64,000 nt of DNA from Qipengyuania vulgaris (lineage in GTDB: Bacteria; Pseudomonadota; Alphaproteobacteria; Sphingomonadales; Sphingomonadaceae): positions 558,001 through 622,000 of the forward strand of contig NZ_WTYC01000001.1 of assembly GCF_009827325.1 (NCBI RefSeq), given 5' to 3'. Positions 62,774-64,000 of the stretch are shown one piece after another (positions within the stretch are counted from its first letter, which is position 1; every line of letters begins with the position of its first letter). A model generated the notes under the pieces. That model saw nothing but the letters and a program-made list of their open reading frames with translations. It made no database searches and was not told the origin of the DNA. A program made the position numbers and the translations under genes.

Positions 62774-63946
62774 ATGGATGTAACCGACCTTCGCATCGCG
62801 CTCTTCAGCGGGAACTACAATTATACCCGTGACGGTGCGAATCAGGCGCTCAATCGCCTTGCGGATTATCTGCTCAGGCAGGGGGCCGCGCTGAGGGTCT
62901 ACTCTCCTGTCGTGGAAAAGCCCGACTTCAAAGCGACCGGCGATCTCGTGGGGGTCCCCAATGTGCGCATGCCGGTAAAGGGGCGCGGCGAATATCGCCT
63001 GCCCCTCGGCCTCGACGAAAAAGCCCGCCGCGATCTCGCGCAGTTCGCACCGAACCTGATCCACATCGCCTCGCCAGACCCCACCGGGCACGCAGCGCTC
63101 AAATGGGCGCGAAAGCATGATGTGCCAGTGCTTGCCAGTGTCCATACCCGGTTCGAAACCTACCCGCGATATTACGGCCTGGCTTTCCTCGAGCCGGCCG
63201 TCGAAGCCTTGCTGCGCCGCTTCTACAATCGCTGCGATGCACTGGTCGCGCCTTCGCAAAGCCAGATCGACGAGCTGAAATCGCAGGAGATGCATCACGA
63301 TATCTCGATCTGGTCCCGCGGCGTCGACCGCGAGGTTTTCGATCCTTCGCGGCGCGACATGGAATGGCGCCGCGCCAACGGACTGAACGACGAAGACACT
63401 GCGATCGTGTTCTTGGGGCGTCTGGTGATGGAGAAAGGCCTCGACGTATTCGCCGATGCCATCGTCGAACTGCGCAAGCGGCAAATACCGCACAAGGTGC
63501 TCGTAATCGGCGATGGTCCAGCTCGCGGCTGGTTCGAGAAGGCACTTCCGGGCGGAACCTTCGTCGGTTTCCAGACCGGCAGGAACCTTGGACGCGCGCT
63601 CGCCAGCGGTGATGTCTTCTTCAATCCCTCGATTACCGAAACATTCGGCAACGTGACACTCGAGGCAATGGCATGCGGGCTACCTGTGGTAGCGGCGGGA
63701 GCGACAGGCGCCGCCAGCCTGGTCAAACATGGCGAGACCGGTCGCCTTGTCCCGCCGAGCAAGACGGACGCGTTCGCAAAAGGCTGCGCCGAGGCACTTG
63801 CCCCTTATTGCACCGATGACGCCTTGCGCCTCGCCCACGGCAGGGCCGGAGAAATGGCTGCGCGAGCCTATTCCTGGGATGCGATCAACCAGGCGGTCGT
63901 GAACACCTATTTGCGCCTGCGCAGCCAACGATCTGCGGTAACCTAG
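62774..63946 (+). CDS. Glycosyltransferase, GT4 (group 1) family
   Basis: A 390-residue retaining glycosyltransferase of GT-B fold. The N-terminal acceptor domain begins RIALFSGNYNYTRDGANQALNRL. The donor-site block EX7E is in SITETFGNVTLEAMACGLPVV (about residues 285-305). The start MDVTDLRIAL at 62774 is chosen from the family N-terminus; an open frame upstream has no match. Donor and acceptor are unknown; envelope glycolipid or polysaccharide synthesis is likely. It is divergent from serC. Confidence 0.9.
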   Translation: MDVTDLRIALFSGNYNYTRDGANQALNRLADYLLRQGAALRVYSPVVEKPDFKATGDLVGVPNVRMPVKGRGEYRLPLGLDEKARRDLAQFAPNLIHIASPDPTGHAALKWARKHDVPVLASVHTRFETYPRYYGLAFLEPAVEALLRRFYNRCDALVAPSQSQIDELKSQEMHHDISIWSRGVDREVFDPSRRDMEWRRANGLNDEDTAIVFLGRLVMEKGLDVFADAIVELRKRQIPHKVLVIGDGPARGWFEKALPGGTFVGFQTGRNLGRALASGDVFFNPSITETFGNVTLEAMACGLPVVAAGATGAASLVKHGETGRLVPPSKTDAFAKGCAEALAPYCTDDALRLAHGRAGEMAARAYSWDAINQAVVNTYLRLRSQRSAVT

Positions 63947-63947
63947 C

Positions 63948-64000
63948 TTACCGCAGCACGCCCTGCGATCTCATCCGGAACGCATACCAGGTCAGGAACA
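63948..64000 (-). CDS. C-terminal end of an unidentified protein (start outside window)
   Basis: The last 16 codons of a minus-strand frame, ending FLTWYAFRMRSQGVLR and a TAA at 63948-63950. The aromatic, basic end could follow a membrane helix. It is convergent with the glycosyltransferase gene. Too little is visible to identify it. Confidence 0.4.
   Translation of the reverse strand, partial: FLTWYAFRMRSQGVLR

Overview
The window is a dense, GC-rich chromosomal segment of an alphaproteobacterium. It is most likely a sphingomonad of the Erythrobacteraceae type (Erythrobacter, Qipengyuania, Altererythrobacter or relatives). This placement is an inference from gene content: ChpT phosphotransferase, HisZ, a TorF-type porin, DUF3297, a serC leader RNA upstream of serC-serA, a class A RNase P RNA, and a palindromic repeat whose translation resembles repeats common in sphingomonad proteins. 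Nothing here looks like a prophage, insertion sequence, integrase or CRISPR array. About 60 protein genes, two tRNAs and rnpB are supported.

Region by region. 1-3346 (minus) is an Mla-type lipid transport operon (permease, ATPase, MCE protein, auxiliary lipoprotein). 3450-7360 (plus) carries valS, with a palindromic element inserted in frame, and queE. 7357-11072 (minus) holds a TauE/SafE permease, a TIGR02186 protein and a HerA-like ATPase. 11273-13779 has nhaA, a glyoxalase and a porin. 14052-16715 has a metallophosphatase, UDP-glucose dehydrogenase and a small membrane protein. 16700-20828 (minus) has a TspO-like membrane protein, rnpB, a TonB-like protein, a peptidoglycan amidase, chpT and a JAMM protease. 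20845-26429 (plus) has rluD, rpoH, mtgA, and a translationally coupled CDF transporter, ECF sigma factor and anti-sigma factor followed by a fasciclin protein. 26603-28757 (minus) is clpP-clpX.

29038-34037 (plus) has a TonB-dependent receptor, a secreted amidase and a CPA1 antiporter. 34099-35840 (minus) has a tRNA-Leu and trigger factor with a histone-like basic tail. 35990-39229 (plus) has small proteins, DUF3297, der and DUF2721. 39226-41389 (minus) has bacterioferritin, its ferredoxin under two Fur-like boxes, and a DUF418 protein. 41627-44449 (plus) is a ParA, ribbon-helix-helix-like and SPOR-lipoprotein locus. 44522-46758 (minus) is pyrB with a degenerate dihydroorotase. 46870-48896 (plus) is sppA and tRNA-Val. 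49042-51828 (minus) is a compact type III polyketide synthase operon. 51996-58551 has a cupredoxin, an ABC-F protein, purA, an aldo/keto reductase, trhO and a GST. 58548-62520 (minus) has hisZ, serA and serC. A GT4 glycosyltransferase closes the window.

Most genes are housekeeping (translation, proteolysis, nucleotide and serine synthesis, envelope lipid and peptidoglycan maintenance). The accessory interest lies in the in-frame palindromic element in valS, the polyketide operon, the trigger-factor tail, the ParA/SPOR locus, the metal-flavoured ECF sigma locus and several readable regulatory sites (Fur boxes, serC leader, rnpB promoter). Many neighbouring genes overlap by 1-11 bp, which indicates tight translational coupling.
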